Notes under the pieces: model-generated
What the model was told of the DNA's origin: nothing
Seen by the model: only the letters and a program-made list of their open reading frames with translations
Databases searched by the model: none
Shown: positions 1 through 7,338 of the stretch, one piece after another
How positions within the stretch are numbered: position 1 is the stretch's first letter
Layout: each line of letters opens with the position of its first letter
DNA from: JBGYPP01 sp041838515
GTDB lineage: Bacteria > Bacillota > Clostridia > Lachnospirales > Lachnospiraceae
Assembly (NCBI GenBank): GCA_041838515.1
Contig: JBGYPP010000077.1
Span: forward strand, 1-11,120
Length of the DNA: 11,120 bases
Direction: 5' to 3'
Position numbers and translations under genes: made by a program

Positions 1-537
1 CGTGACTTCCAACCGGATACACCCCTAACCAAATGTGTAACGGACATCACTGAGATTAAAGCAGCTGACGGCAAGCTATATGTCTCCTCTATTTTTGATT
101 GCTTTGATTCTGCTGTTTTAGGACTGGCGATGGATACTAACATAAAGGCGCCTCTATGTGTAAGGACCTTAGATAACGCAATGATGGTTTATCCAGAGCT
201 CCGGGGAGCCATTATCCATTCCGGTCGTGGAACCCAGTACACTAGCCAAACTTATCGGGATGCAATCAGTTATCATGGAATACAACAGAGTATGAATAGT
301 GCCGGTGGTCGATGCCATGACAATGCTCGCTGTGAAAGCATGTGGGCTCGAATGAAGTCCGAACTGCTTTATGATCGTTATGAACCAGAAGAAATAACTG
401 TTGAAGAACTCAAGGTTCTAATCCAGCGATACTTCTTCAGCTATTGGAATAACCGCCGGATTTGCTCTGCCAATGGAGGACTTCCTCCTATGGTAAAGAG
501 AGCACGGTATTACCGCTCCCTAGGAGTGTCTGCTTAA
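1..537 (+). CDS. IS3-family transposase OrfB, 5'-partial, catalytic Asp lost
   Basis: The frame is open from base 1 through TAA at 535-537, giving 178 visible residues, so the first in-frame ATG (130) is internal and not the start. In IS3-family transposition OrfB, usually made as an OrfA-OrfB frameshift fusion, supplies the DDE (rve/RNase H-like) catalytic domain. The first Asp is seen in a VTDITEI motif (codon 43-45). The second motif, normally HSDxGxQYTS, reads HSGRGTQYTS, with Gly (GGT, 223-225) where the second catalytic Asp belongs. The Glu is present in CHDNARCESMW (GAA 334-336), about 36 residues later, the expected DD(35)E spacing. The C-terminal YWNNRRI and GGLPPM stretches are also typical of the family. 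A single Asp-to-Gly change should abolish strand transfer, so this copy is probably inactive. Family assignment is secure; inactivity is inferred. Confidence 0.88.
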   Translation, partial: RDFQPDTPLTKCVTDITEIKAADGKLYVSSIFDCFDSAVLGLAMDTNIKAPLCVRTLDNAMMVYPELRGAIIHSGRGTQYTSQTYRDAISYHGIQQSMNSAGGRCHDNARCESMWARMKSELLYDRYEPEEITVEELKVLIQRYFFSYWNNRRICSANGGLPPMVKRARYYRSLGVSA

Positions 538-561
538 TGCTTGGAATACTTGGGGATAACC

Positions 562-579
562 TGTCAACCAATATTGACA
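562..579. repeat. Inverted TGTCAA / TTGACA pair near IS right end
   Basis: TGTCAA at 562-567 and TTGACA at 574-579 are inverted copies separated by six bases, 25 bases after the transposase stop. They may belong to the terminal inverted repeat. The rightward TTGACA is also a perfect -35 hexamer, but no convincing -10 lies 16-18 bases downstream. Confidence 0.35.
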
Positions 580-671
580 ATATCATAAGGAATGGCGAAC
601 AATCAGCGGATGCAGGTTGGGACAGATAGACATTTGCCATTGATTGATGACCGGTTTATGAGAATATGTTC

Positions 672-715
672 AAAAAAGGAATCCCTAAAAATACAAACAA
701 GGGGTTCCTTTTTTT
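672..715 (+). terminator. Intrinsic terminator between IS and recQ
   Basis: AAGGAATCCC (676-685) pairs with GGGGTTCCTT (701-710), ten pairs with one G-T wobble and a 15-base loop, followed by a T run to 715. The left arm is preceded by an A run, so the structure could also act on minus-strand transcripts. It would insulate the helicase gene from transcription leaving the insertion sequence. Between 580 and 672 I see nothing else recognisable. Confidence 0.75.
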
Positions 716-737
716 ACACACACACTGTATTTTCGGT

Positions 738-753
738 TGCCTCTTTAGAGGCA
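738..753. promoter_or_regulatory. Perfect palindrome upstream of recQ, possible operator
   Basis: TGCCTCTTTAGAGGCA is a perfect 16-base inverted repeat (7-base arms with a 2-base centre). It lies next to AT-rich hexamers (TATACAT at 757-763, ATATAGG at 762-768) that could be a -10, with TTGCCT at 737-742 as a poor -35. Spacings are not ideal, so no promoter is claimed. No T run follows, which argues against a terminator. It may be a dimeric repressor site for the helicase gene. Confidence 0.3.
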
Positions 754-810
754 TGCTATACATATAGGTAGAAAATGGATGGGCATACATGATAAGGTTG
801 TAACCAGGGG

Positions 811-939
811 ATGGTGAATGGTAAGATGGAAGTGAAGCTAGCAGAAAGTCAAAGGCTGTGCTTATTTATGCATGGACATTGTTGTTGCCGGGATGATGTT
901 GAATACTATTTTGGAATTGTGTATATAGGGGTGAAATGA
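811..939 (+). CDS. Possible 42-residue ORF overlapping recQ start
   Basis: An ATG-initiated frame runs from 811 to a TGA at 937-939, overlapping the recQ start as TGATG, an arrangement compatible with translational coupling. The peptide contains a Cys-Cys-Cys run followed by Arg-Asp-Asp and an aromatic stretch near its end. I recognise no family. A purine run (AGGGG, 806-810) touches the ATG with no proper spacing, so initiation would be weak, and internal starts (GTG 814, ATG 826) are not better. It may be a chance frame or a decayed remnant. Confidence 0.2.
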   Translation: MVNGKMEVKLAESQRLCLFMHGHCCCRDDVEYYFGIVYIGVK

Positions 940-3428
940 TGGAAGCGAGAGACGCGTTAAAGGTCTATTTTGGATACAGTACTTTTAAGCCCGGACAGGA
1001 AAAAATCATTCACGCCATTCTATCCGGAAAGGATGTACTGTCTATTATGCCTACAGGGTCTGGAAAATCTATTTGTTATCAGGTTCCGGCTCTGCTTTTG
1101 CCAGGGATTACCATTGTGATATCTCCGTTAATTTCGCTGATGCAGGATCAGGTCAAAGCCTTGCTTGAAGTCGGCATCAAGGCGGGATATATCAATTCCT
1201 CTCTGACAGAACAGGAGATTTCTGCAGTATATTTCAGAGCCCTGCATGGCGATTATAAGATTTTGTATATGGCGCCTGAACGTTTGGAGAGCAGTGCCTT
1301 TGTTCGCTTTGCCAACCGAGTGGACATTTCGATGGTTACAGTTGATGAAGCGCATTGTATTTCCCAGTGGGGGCAGGATTTTAGACCGAGTTATCTTAAA
1401 ATCGTACAATTTATAGAAAATTTGGGGAAAAGACCAATAGTAAGCGCATTTACGGCTACAGCGACAGAAGAAGTATCAACAGATATATCATGTATGCTTA
1501 AATTGCAAAATCCCAGCGTTGTAGTAACTGGTTTTGATCGAGGGAATCTGTATTTTGATGTGGATGTGAGAAAAAACAAGGATGATTATGTACTGGAGTA
1601 TGTACGCAAGCATCCGGATGACAGCGGAATCATTTACTGTGCCACCAGAAAGAATGTAGATGCTTTGTATGAACTGTTTTATAAAGCCGGCATCCCGGTT
1701 GCAAGATACCATGCCGGAATGAGTAATGAAGACAGGAAAGGAAATCAGGATGATTTTATTTATGACAGGACTCCGGTGATGGTTGCTACCAACGCCTTCG
1801 GTATGGGTATAGACAAATCGAATGTCCGCTTTGTCATTCATTATAATATGCCCCAGAGCATGGAGAACTATTATCAAGAAGCCGGACGTGCAGGGCGAGA
1901 TGGAGAAGCTTCCCAGTGTATTTTGTTGTTTTCTCCGCAGGATATGGTGATCAATAAGTACCTGCTCGAACATAAGGATTTTTCGGGAGTTCTGGATGAG
2001 AATGTGGACTTGATCAAACAGCGGGATATAAAGCGGCTGCAGGTTATGGAAAGGTATAGCACGACATCGGGTTGTCTGAGAAATTACATATTGGGATATT
2101 TTGGCGAAAAACGGGATGTGCCTTGTGGCCGCTGTGGAAATTGTGATAAAGAGTTTATCGAAATCGATATGATAGAGGATGCCAAATGTGTCATTAACTG
2201 TGTATGGGAGGCTAAAGGGAGATATGGATTGAATATCATACTGGGAACCTTGCTCGGCGCAGATAGAGCTCGTTTGAAAGAACTTGGCACTACAAAATAC
2301 GTGACATACGGTGCATTAAAACACCGATCAGAACAGGAGTTGAGAAGGCTGATTGCTCAGCTGGTCTTGGATGGTTACCTCTATCAGACCGCTGAAAAGT
2401 ATAGTGTATTGGGTGTGGGGAATATTCAGCCCCTCAAAGGGGCTGATGCGCATGTGATGGTCAGAGTATTTCGAGATAGCGATATGGGAAAGAACGGCAG
2501 CAACCTTCGCCGCAGAAGCACGGATGCTCTGAGCAAATCTGGCTATGCGTTATGGGAGATCCTTCGCCGGCTCAGGATGCAGATTGCCCAAGAGGAAGGG
2601 ATGCCGCCCTATATTGTGTTTAGTGATAAGACCTTGGTCGAAATGAGTGTGCATATGCCGCTAGACAGATCATCCATGTTGGGTATATCTGGAGTTGGTG
2701 AGTTGAAATTTGAAAAATATGGGGAGAGATTTATACAAGCTATTGCAAGATTTATAGATAATCATCCTGAAGCAGTTATGGCTATCGGTGATGAAGAGAA
2801 TAGGGAAACGCTAAGGAGGAAGTCTGAAAAGAAACGCAAGGTTCCGAAGGGACCATTTTATCTCAATCTAGAGGATGAAGAGGGTTTTGTGTACCGTGAT
2901 TTCTGCCGTATGACAGAGCTTAGGGATGAGTTGAACAGGATTTCTTCTGGAAATCATGTGAAACGTATTTTTGGTACGGATATTTATAAGCTGCTTTTGG
3001 AAAAGGGATATGTGGAAGAACGGACAGTCAACGGCATAATAGAACAGTTTCCGACAGAAGCCGGACGGGCCAAAGGGATAATCCGGGCTGAGCAGATCAG
3101 CAAAAAGGGTAGTGTGTACATGGTGCTAATGTATCCGCCTGCTATTCAGAGAGAAATTGTCGCTCACTATGTGGATATTCGGGAACGTGTGGCAGAAGAA
3201 ACAGAAGCAGTAAAGGATGGTATGGAACATAAGCCCTTGGATCGGCTTGTGTACAACAGCGGGATGCAAAAACCAGACGGGGCGGGGACGGCATGGACCG
3301 AGGAAGAGGATAAGCGGCTTGATGAAGAGTTTCTCTCTGGCATGGACATTGCACAGATGGCGAAAATACACGATCGAACATACGGCGCGATTTGCGCGCG
3401 CCTCAAAAAACATGGGTTGATAGATTGA
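936..3428 (+). CDS. recQ: RecQ-family ATP-dependent DNA helicase, extended C-terminus
   Basis: This 830-residue protein is a superfamily 2 3'-5' DNA helicase used in recombination and fork repair. Motif 0 is FKPGQ (17-21), Walker A is TGSGKS (40-45), the DEAH box is 137-140 with the RecQ aromatic loop HCISQWGQDFRPSY following, motif III is FTATAT, and the arginine-finger motif is YQEAGRAGRDG. The zinc module has Cys380, 397, 400 and 403 in C-X16-C-X2-C-X2-C spacing. A winged-helix-like region (about 420-490) and an HRDC domain (about 535-605) follow. Typical RecQ is near 600 residues; this one adds about 220: a helical/winged segment (about 640-760) with a PTEAGRAKGI motif, and a Myb-like tail (786-830) starting AWTEEED. 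Tandem ATGs lie at 936 and 939; AGGGGTG (927-933) is 2 and 5 bases upstream respectively, so 939 may be the true start. Composition is AT-richer than genes to the right. Confidence 0.93.
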   Translation: MMEARDALKVYFGYSTFKPGQEKIIHAILSGKDVLSIMPTGSGKSICYQVPALLLPGITIVISPLISLMQDQVKALLEVGIKAGYINSSLTEQEISAVYFRALHGDYKILYMAPERLESSAFVRFANRVDISMVTVDEAHCISQWGQDFRPSYLKIVQFIENLGKRPIVSAFTATATEEVSTDISCMLKLQNPSVVVTGFDRGNLYFDVDVRKNKDDYVLEYVRKHPDDSGIIYCATRKNVDALYELFYKAGIPVARYHAGMSNEDRKGNQDDFIYDRTPVMVATNAFGMGIDKSNVRFVIHYNMPQSMENYYQEAGRAGRDGEASQCILLFSPQDMVINKYLLEHKDFSGVLDENVDLIKQRDIKRLQVMERYSTTSGCLRNYILGYFGEKRDVPCGRCGNCDKEFIEIDMIEDAKCVINCVWEAKGRYGLNIILGTLLGADRARLKELGTTKYVTYGALKHRSEQELRRLIAQLVLDGYLYQTAEKYSVLGVGNIQPLKGADAHVMVRVFRDSDMGKNGSNLRRRSTDALSKSGYALWEILRRLRMQIAQEEGMPPYIVFSDKTLVEMSVHMPLDRSSMLGISGVGELKFEKYGERFIQAIARFIDNHPEAVMAIGDEENRETLRRKSEKKRKVPKGPFYLNLEDEEGFVYRDFCRMTELRDELNRISSGNHVKRIFGTDIYKLLLEKGYVEERTVNGIIEQFPTEAGRAKGIIRAEQISKKGSVYMVLMYPPAIQREIVAHYVDIRERVAEETEAVKDGMEHKPLDRLVYNSGMQKPDGAGTAWTEEEDKRLDEEFLSGMDIAQMAKIHDRTYGAICARLKKHGLID

Positions 3429-3516
3429 GAGATGGGCGAATGGGTGTGGTATAAAATGGCAGGAGCCTGGGGAGGTGGGTGATGAAGTTTCGCCGGAAGC
3501 CTCCCTGAGAGGCCCC

Positions 3517-4968
3517 CTACATCGAGGCCTCATCCAAAAGGCGTATCCGGGTCTGGTACAGTTCCTGGGACAGGTCCACATAGACCGGATGTGGATTGGT
3601 AAAGCGCAGGGATTCATCCCAGAGGGTGTCCAGTTCCCGCCGGCAGATTTCCCGTATCTCCATCACGCTGGGGGATGTATAGACGCATTCCCCCTTGAGG
3701 AATATGGGGGCCAGCAGGGGACGCAGCCTGTAGCTGCCCGCAGCCAGCAAGGTCTTTTTCCAGGGGGCCTGGGGGTCGAAGAGCAGCAAGGGCTGATCCT
3801 CGCTGTACTCCTCGTGGGTCAGGCAGATGAGATCCGCCTTAATCTTGCCGCTCTCCCTGTCATATACCCTATAGATCTTCTTGTCCCCGGGATTGGTCAC
3901 CTTTTCTATATTTTCTGACAATTTGATCTTGGGAATAAAGCGGCCCTGTTGATCCTGTATGGCCGCCAGCTTGTATACGCCGCCAAAGGCCGGCGTATCT
4001 TTGGAGGTGATGAGGTTGGTACCCACGCCCCAGGAGGTGATGGCCGCACCCTGAGCCTTGAGGCTCTCTATCAAATGTTCGTCCAGGTCATTGGAGGCGG
4101 AGATGATGGCATCGGCAAATCCGGCCTTATCCAGCATGCGTCGGGCCTTTTTGGACAGATAGGCCAAATCGCCGCTGTCTAGGCGTATGCCGTAGAGTCC
4201 CAGTTCTACACCCTCCTCCCTCAGCCTTTGAAAGACCTTGATGGCATTGGGAACGCCGCTCTTTAGGGTGTCATAGGTATCCACCAGCAAAATACAGGCC
4301 TGGGGGTACATATGGGCGTATTGCAGAAAGGCATCGTACTCGTTGGGAAAGCTCATCACCCAACTATGGGCGTGGGTTCCCCGCACCGGCACATCGAAAA
4401 GCCGTCCTGCCAGCACATTGCTGGTGCCGGCGCAGCCTCCTATAATGGCCGCTCTGGCGCCATAAGTGCCGGCATCCGGTCCCTGGGCCCGGCGGAGGCC
4501 AAACTCCAATACGCCATCTCCCTTGGCCGCCTGGCAGACCCGGGCCGCCTTGGTGGCGATCAGGCTTTGGTGGTTTACTATATTGAGTATGGCCGTTTCC
4601 ACCAACTGGGCCTCCATAATGGGGGCGATGACCTTGATTAAAGGCTCTCTGGGAAAGACCACCGTCCCCTCGGGTATGGCGTAGATATCCCCGGAGAAGC
4701 GAAATTGCGACAGGTACTCCAGAAAATCTTCAGAAAATATATGTAAATTTCGCAAATAGTCTATATCTTCTGGGGCAAAATGCAGTTCCTTAATATACTG
4801 AATGAGCTGTTCCAGGCCGGCGCAGATGGAGTAGGCGCCGCCGCCAGGGTTGCTGCGGTAGAACATATCAAAAATCACGGTTTCGTTGCAATCCCGATGA
4901 TGGAAATAGCCCTGCATCATGGTCAGCTCATATAAATCCGTCAATAGTGTCAAATTTTGTCTGGACAT
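3517..4968 (-). CDS. pncB: Nicotinate phosphoribosyltransferase
   Basis: The 483-residue protein makes nicotinate mononucleotide from nicotinate and phosphoribosyl pyrophosphate with ATP hydrolysis (EC 6.3.4.21), the entry step of Preiss-Handler NAD salvage, in the cytoplasm. Family signatures are clear: TDLYELTM near the N-terminus (11-18), LEFGLRRAQGPDAG (154-167), GTHAHSWVMSF, where His201 aligns with the phosphorylated catalytic histidine, VDTYDT (229-234), RLDSGD (262-267) and WGVGTNL (313-319). Length matches the long bacterial/human-type NAPRT group. A GGGAGGG site (4975-4981) lies 6 bases before the ATG. It is 27 bases downstream of the diguanylate cyclase on the same strand, so the two are probably cotranscribed. 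No NAD-responsive operator is recognisable. The gene ends 88 bases from the convergent recQ stop, without a clear terminator between them. Confidence 0.95.
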   Translation of the reverse strand: MSRQNLTLLTDLYELTMMQGYFHHRDCNETVIFDMFYRSNPGGGAYSICAGLEQLIQYIKELHFAPEDIDYLRNLHIFSEDFLEYLSQFRFSGDIYAIPEGTVVFPREPLIKVIAPIMEAQLVETAILNIVNHQSLIATKAARVCQAAKGDGVLEFGLRRAQGPDAGTYGARAAIIGGCAGTSNVLAGRLFDVPVRGTHAHSWVMSFPNEYDAFLQYAHMYPQACILLVDTYDTLKSGVPNAIKVFQRLREEGVELGLYGIRLDSGDLAYLSKKARRMLDKAGFADAIISASNDLDEHLIESLKAQGAAITSWGVGTNLITSKDTPAFGGVYKLAAIQDQQGRFIPKIKLSENIEKVTNPGDKKIYRVYDRESGKIKADLICLTHEEYSEDQPLLLFDPQAPWKKTLLAAGSYRLRPLLAPIFLKGECVYTSPSVMEIREICRRELDTLWDESLRFTNPHPVYVDLSQELYQTRIRLLDEASM

Positions 4969-4995
4969 GGATTTCCCTCCCGGGCAGTGGGTTTA

Positions 4996-6414
4996 CTAGC
5001 ATACCAATTGGTTGCGGCCGCCGGCCTTGCCCTTGTATAAGTTTTCGTCAGCCGCCCGCAGCTGCTCGCCTGCGGAGAGCTGGGATGCGCCCACTGCGCC
5101 TATGGTCATGGTCAGTCTTATGGTCAGGCCCTGGGCTGCGGCCGGCGGGTGAAATTCGGCCTGGGTGAGGCCGTCTTTGTGTTGCTCCGCCTCCGCCAGG
5201 GAATCCACATCGCAGACAAAGATATTGGCCAACTCCCCGGCGGGCAGGGGCTGAGCAGCTGACTCGGGATTGTACACTATGGCCAGTTCCCGTATCCTGT
5301 CCAGCAATTTCTCCATCAGGGGCTGGGCGGTGGCCAGATCGGAACGCTCATAGATCAGCAGAAACTCCTCCCCGCCCCAGCGCGCGGCCATACCGTAGTG
5401 CTTCATATGCTGCTGCAGGGTCTGTGCCACCTGCTGGAGCACTACATCGCCGCAGTCATGGCCGTATTGGTCATTGATTTTCTTGAAATAATCTATGTCG
5501 CATATGGCCAAGGTATAACTCTGGCCGTTCTCCAGGTAGCGCTGGTGGGCCAGGCGAAGTCTGGCATCTGCCGTGCGGCGGTTGTAGAGGCCGGTCAAAG
5601 CATCCCTCTCTATCAATTTGCGCAAGGTGCTCTGCATATGCAGCGTGCAGGCCGCCATCTCAGATAACTCATCCGACCTGGCCAGCACGGCCGTGTCTAT
5701 GGAGGAGTTGAGGGTGCCGCTGGTGATTTTGACCAGCAGGGCCTGTATCTGTCGGAATGTGTGTATCAGCTGCTTGGCATAGGTGAACACCAGGAAGATG
5801 ATCACGCCTATGCCGGCCGTGCCTATGGCCATCATGGGCGTTAGGGAGCTGCGCAGCTGGGCCTCCACTGAGGCGGCCGGCCTGCCGGCGGATAGCATGC
5901 CCACCAGAGAGCCGTCTGCGTTATATAGCGGCGAATAGTATGCGAACCAGGTCTGTCCTTCCAGTTCGGCATTGCGGTAGAACTGCGCTTCGCCGCTGCG
6001 CAGCACATCTTCCTGCACTATGGCATTGGCGGCAGTTCCTATGGGGCGGTTGCCTTTATGGTCGCGCAAGGTGGTCAGAACCCGCACTTCCTGATAGAAT
6101 AATGTAAATTCCACATCTAAAGTTTTGGAAAACATTTCTAAAAGTTCAAAATTATCTGTTAAATCCTCATCCCCTTTGAAAAGGCGTATATTGCCGTTGG
6201 CATCCCTTTGTAGGTGATAATCCCCTTCGGAACTCAAATCCAATATCATCTCCATGGTATGCACAGCGTTGGATAATTCCTTTTTTACATTGGCATAGGT
6301 GTGCTGTGCAAAGGCCTGATATCCGGCGGCTATCATCAGGCTGCCCAGAAATACCAGCGGAAGTATGCAGAGCACATATAAGGTATGGCTCAATTTTCTC
6401 TTGTGTGCAGGCAT
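4996..6414 (-). CDS. Membrane sensor diguanylate cyclase (Cache-like + GGDEF)
   Basis: This protein of 472 residues is predicted to synthesise cyclic di-GMP from two GTP. The chosen ATG (6412-6414) has TGAGGT (6422-6427) 7 bases upstream; longer in-frame starts at 6435 and 6504 lack a site. A membrane segment at about 11-31 is followed by an extracytoplasmic region (about 37-190) resembling a single Cache sensor, ending in a GMLSAGRP strand, then a second membrane segment and a HAMP-like/coil linker. The GGDEF domain starts at RDALTGLYNRR (270-280), with metal-binding Asp306 in CDIDYFKKIND and the active-site loop GGEEF (347-351). The usual RxxD inhibitory site before the loop is absent. About 40 extra residues (roughly 382-428) separate the helix after GGEEF from the TMTIGAV strand; the C-terminal AADENLYKGK and GRNQ motifs are intact. 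Activity is likely; the signal is unknown. Confidence 0.9.
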   Translation of the reverse strand: MPAHKRKLSHTLYVLCILPLVFLGSLMIAAGYQAFAQHTYANVKKELSNAVHTMEMILDLSSEGDYHLQRDANGNIRLFKGDEDLTDNFELLEMFSKTLDVEFTLFYQEVRVLTTLRDHKGNRPIGTAANAIVQEDVLRSGEAQFYRNAELEGQTWFAYYSPLYNADGSLVGMLSAGRPAASVEAQLRSSLTPMMAIGTAGIGVIIFLVFTYAKQLIHTFRQIQALLVKITSGTLNSSIDTAVLARSDELSEMAACTLHMQSTLRKLIERDALTGLYNRRTADARLRLAHQRYLENGQSYTLAICDIDYFKKINDQYGHDCGDVVLQQVAQTLQQHMKHYGMAARWGGEEFLLIYERSDLATAQPLMEKLLDRIRELAIVYNPESAAQPLPAGELANIFVCDVDSLAEAEQHKDGLTQAEFHPPAAAQGLTIRLTMTIGAVGASQLSAGEQLRAADENLYKGKAGGRNQLVC

Positions 6415-6483
6415 GGGATCTACCTCATTCCTCATAAAAACTGAACAAAATTGGGTGAAAAGTACTATTTCATCTTGAATATA

Positions 6484-6512
6484 ATATAAGCATAATATCG
6501 GCATAAAAGCAA
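6484..6512 (-). promoter_or_regulatory. Candidate promoter for the diguanylate cyclase-pncB unit
   Basis: On the minus strand TTGCTT (6507-6512) is followed after 17 bases by TTATAT (6484-6489) in an AT-rich stretch, giving a predicted start about 65 bases before the cyclase ATG. The match is reasonable for a housekeeping sigma factor but unverified. Confidence 0.45.
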
Positions 6513-6583
6513 TGGCACTTCATCGTTTGACGGGAAAAGGGGATGAATAATATCGAAATATTGGATAAAGATTTTGGGAGCTG

Positions 6584-6613
6584 TGGACAAGCGGGAAATA
6601 TGCGTGGTATAGA
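6584..6613 (+). promoter_or_regulatory. Candidate promoter for the response regulator/kinase genes
   Basis: TGGACA (6584-6589) and an extended -10, TGGTATAGA (TG at 6605-6606, hexamer 6608-6613), are 18 bases apart. The predicted start, near 6620, leaves a leader of about 35 bases. A second weaker possibility is TTGACG (6527-6532) with TATCGA or TAATAT near 6548-6556. Confidence 0.4.
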
Positions 6614-6624
6614 TAGAGGAAAGG

Positions 6625-6642
6625 GGCCGGAAGATCCCGGCC
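6625..6642 (+). promoter_or_regulatory. Hairpin immediately before the response-regulator RBS
   Basis: GGCCGG (6625-6630) can pair with CCGGCC (6637-6642) across a 6-base loop. The GGGGGAGG ribosome site (6643-6650) follows directly, 4 bases before the ATG at 6655. The CC-rich arm could also pair with the G-rich ribosome site, so the fold may tune translation. There is no T run, so it is not a terminator. Confidence 0.35.
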
Positions 6643-6654
6643 GGGGGAGGATGT

Positions 6655-7338
6655 ATGCGCATATTGTTGGTGGAGGACGAGCCAAGAATAGCCAAGGCCT
6701 TATGCGGTATACTCAGGGCGGAGAAGTATCAGGTGGACCACTTTGCCGATGGGACATCGGGCCTGGCGGCCATAGAAACAGGCGTGTATGATCTGCTATT
6801 GCTGGATGTGATGCTGCCCGGTATGGATGGGGTGGAATTGGCCAGGCGGGCCAGGGGGTCAGGCATAGACGTGCCTATATTGATGCTGACGGCCAAGGGA
6901 GCCTTGGAGGATAAGGTGCTGGGCCTGGACAGCGGCGCGGACGATTATCTGACCAAGCCCTTTATGACGGAGGAGCTGCTGGCCCGGATACGGGCGTTAG
7001 GGCGGAGGCGGCTGCCCACGGCAGAGGGCAGAAAGACCTATGGGGATATTGCGCTGGATGGCCGCAAGTTGGAACTGCACTGTACGGCCAATGGCAATAG
7101 CGTGCGGGTCAGCGAGAAGGAGTATCACATATTGGACTATCTGATCTCCCACCAGGGACAGATTATGACCAAGGAGAGCCTGGCTGTGAAGATCTGGGGA
7201 TTTGAGAATGAGGCCGAGTACAATAATGTGGAGGTGTATATGTCCTTTACCCGCAAAAAGCTGGCCTTTGTAGGCGCCAGGACCAAGATCCAGGCTGTGC
7301 GGGGTGTGGGTTATACGCTGAGGTGGGAAGATGTTTGA
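6655..7338 (+). CDS. OmpR/PhoB-family response regulator
   Basis: The 227-residue protein has a receiver domain (1-about 118) with acidic pocket Glu7-Asp8, phosphoacceptor Asp51 in LLLLDVMLPGMDG, Thr79 and Lys101 (TKPF), all key residues intact. A C-terminal winged helix (about 128-225) ends in the family hallmark RGVGYTL. It should bind tandem direct repeats as a dimer when phosphorylated. The start has GGGGGAGG upstream. It overlaps the kinase gene by 8 bases, so the two are translationally coupled and form a cognate pair. A plausible target is the TTCAAG direct repeat at 8662-8678, downstream of the pair; no such repeat is found before its own gene, so autoregulation is not evident. The exact subfamily is not assigned. 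Confidence 0.93.
   Translation: MRILLVEDEPRIAKALCGILRAEKYQVDHFADGTSGLAAIETGVYDLLLLDVMLPGMDGVELARRARGSGIDVPILMLTAKGALEDKVLGLDSGADDYLTKPFMTEELLARIRALGRRRLPTAEGRKTYGDIALDGRKLELHCTANGNSVRVSEKEYHILDYLISHQGQIMTKESLAVKIWGFENEAEYNNVEVYMSFTRKKLAFVGARTKIQAVRGVGYTLRWEDV

Larger units (their letters stand above)
1..585 (+). mobile_element. IS3-family insertion sequence, 3' part (left end outside window)
   Basis: The open frame from position 1 is the integrase-like OrfB of an IS3-family element. The element's right end is probably just after the transposase stop, where TGTCAA (562-567) and TTGACA (574-579) form an inverted pair in an AT-rich stretch. This resembles an IS3-type terminal repeat, but the left end is off the window, so the terminal repeats cannot be paired and the right boundary is approximate. 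No target duplication can be tested. Confidence 0.65.

Noticed and set aside
130..132. ATG at 130 as a gene start
   Set aside because: The transposase frame is open and homologous from base 1; 130 is internal.
574..602. Outward promoter from the IS end using TTGACA at 574-579
   Set aside because: No acceptable -10 hexamer at 16-18 bases; more likely part of the terminal repeat.
3499..3513. GCCTC-CCTGA-GAGGC hairpin between recQ and pncB as a terminator
   Set aside because: Five-pair stem without a T run on either strand; too weak to call.
6471..6480. Single TTCAAG on the minus strand before the cyclase gene as a second regulator site
   Set aside because: No partner repeat at an 11-base distance, so expected by chance.
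6415..6504. Longer start for the diguanylate cyclase (ATG at 6502-6504 or 6433-6435)
   Set aside because: No ribosome site before either, while 6414 has TGAGGT at 7 bases and places the membrane segment near the N-terminus.
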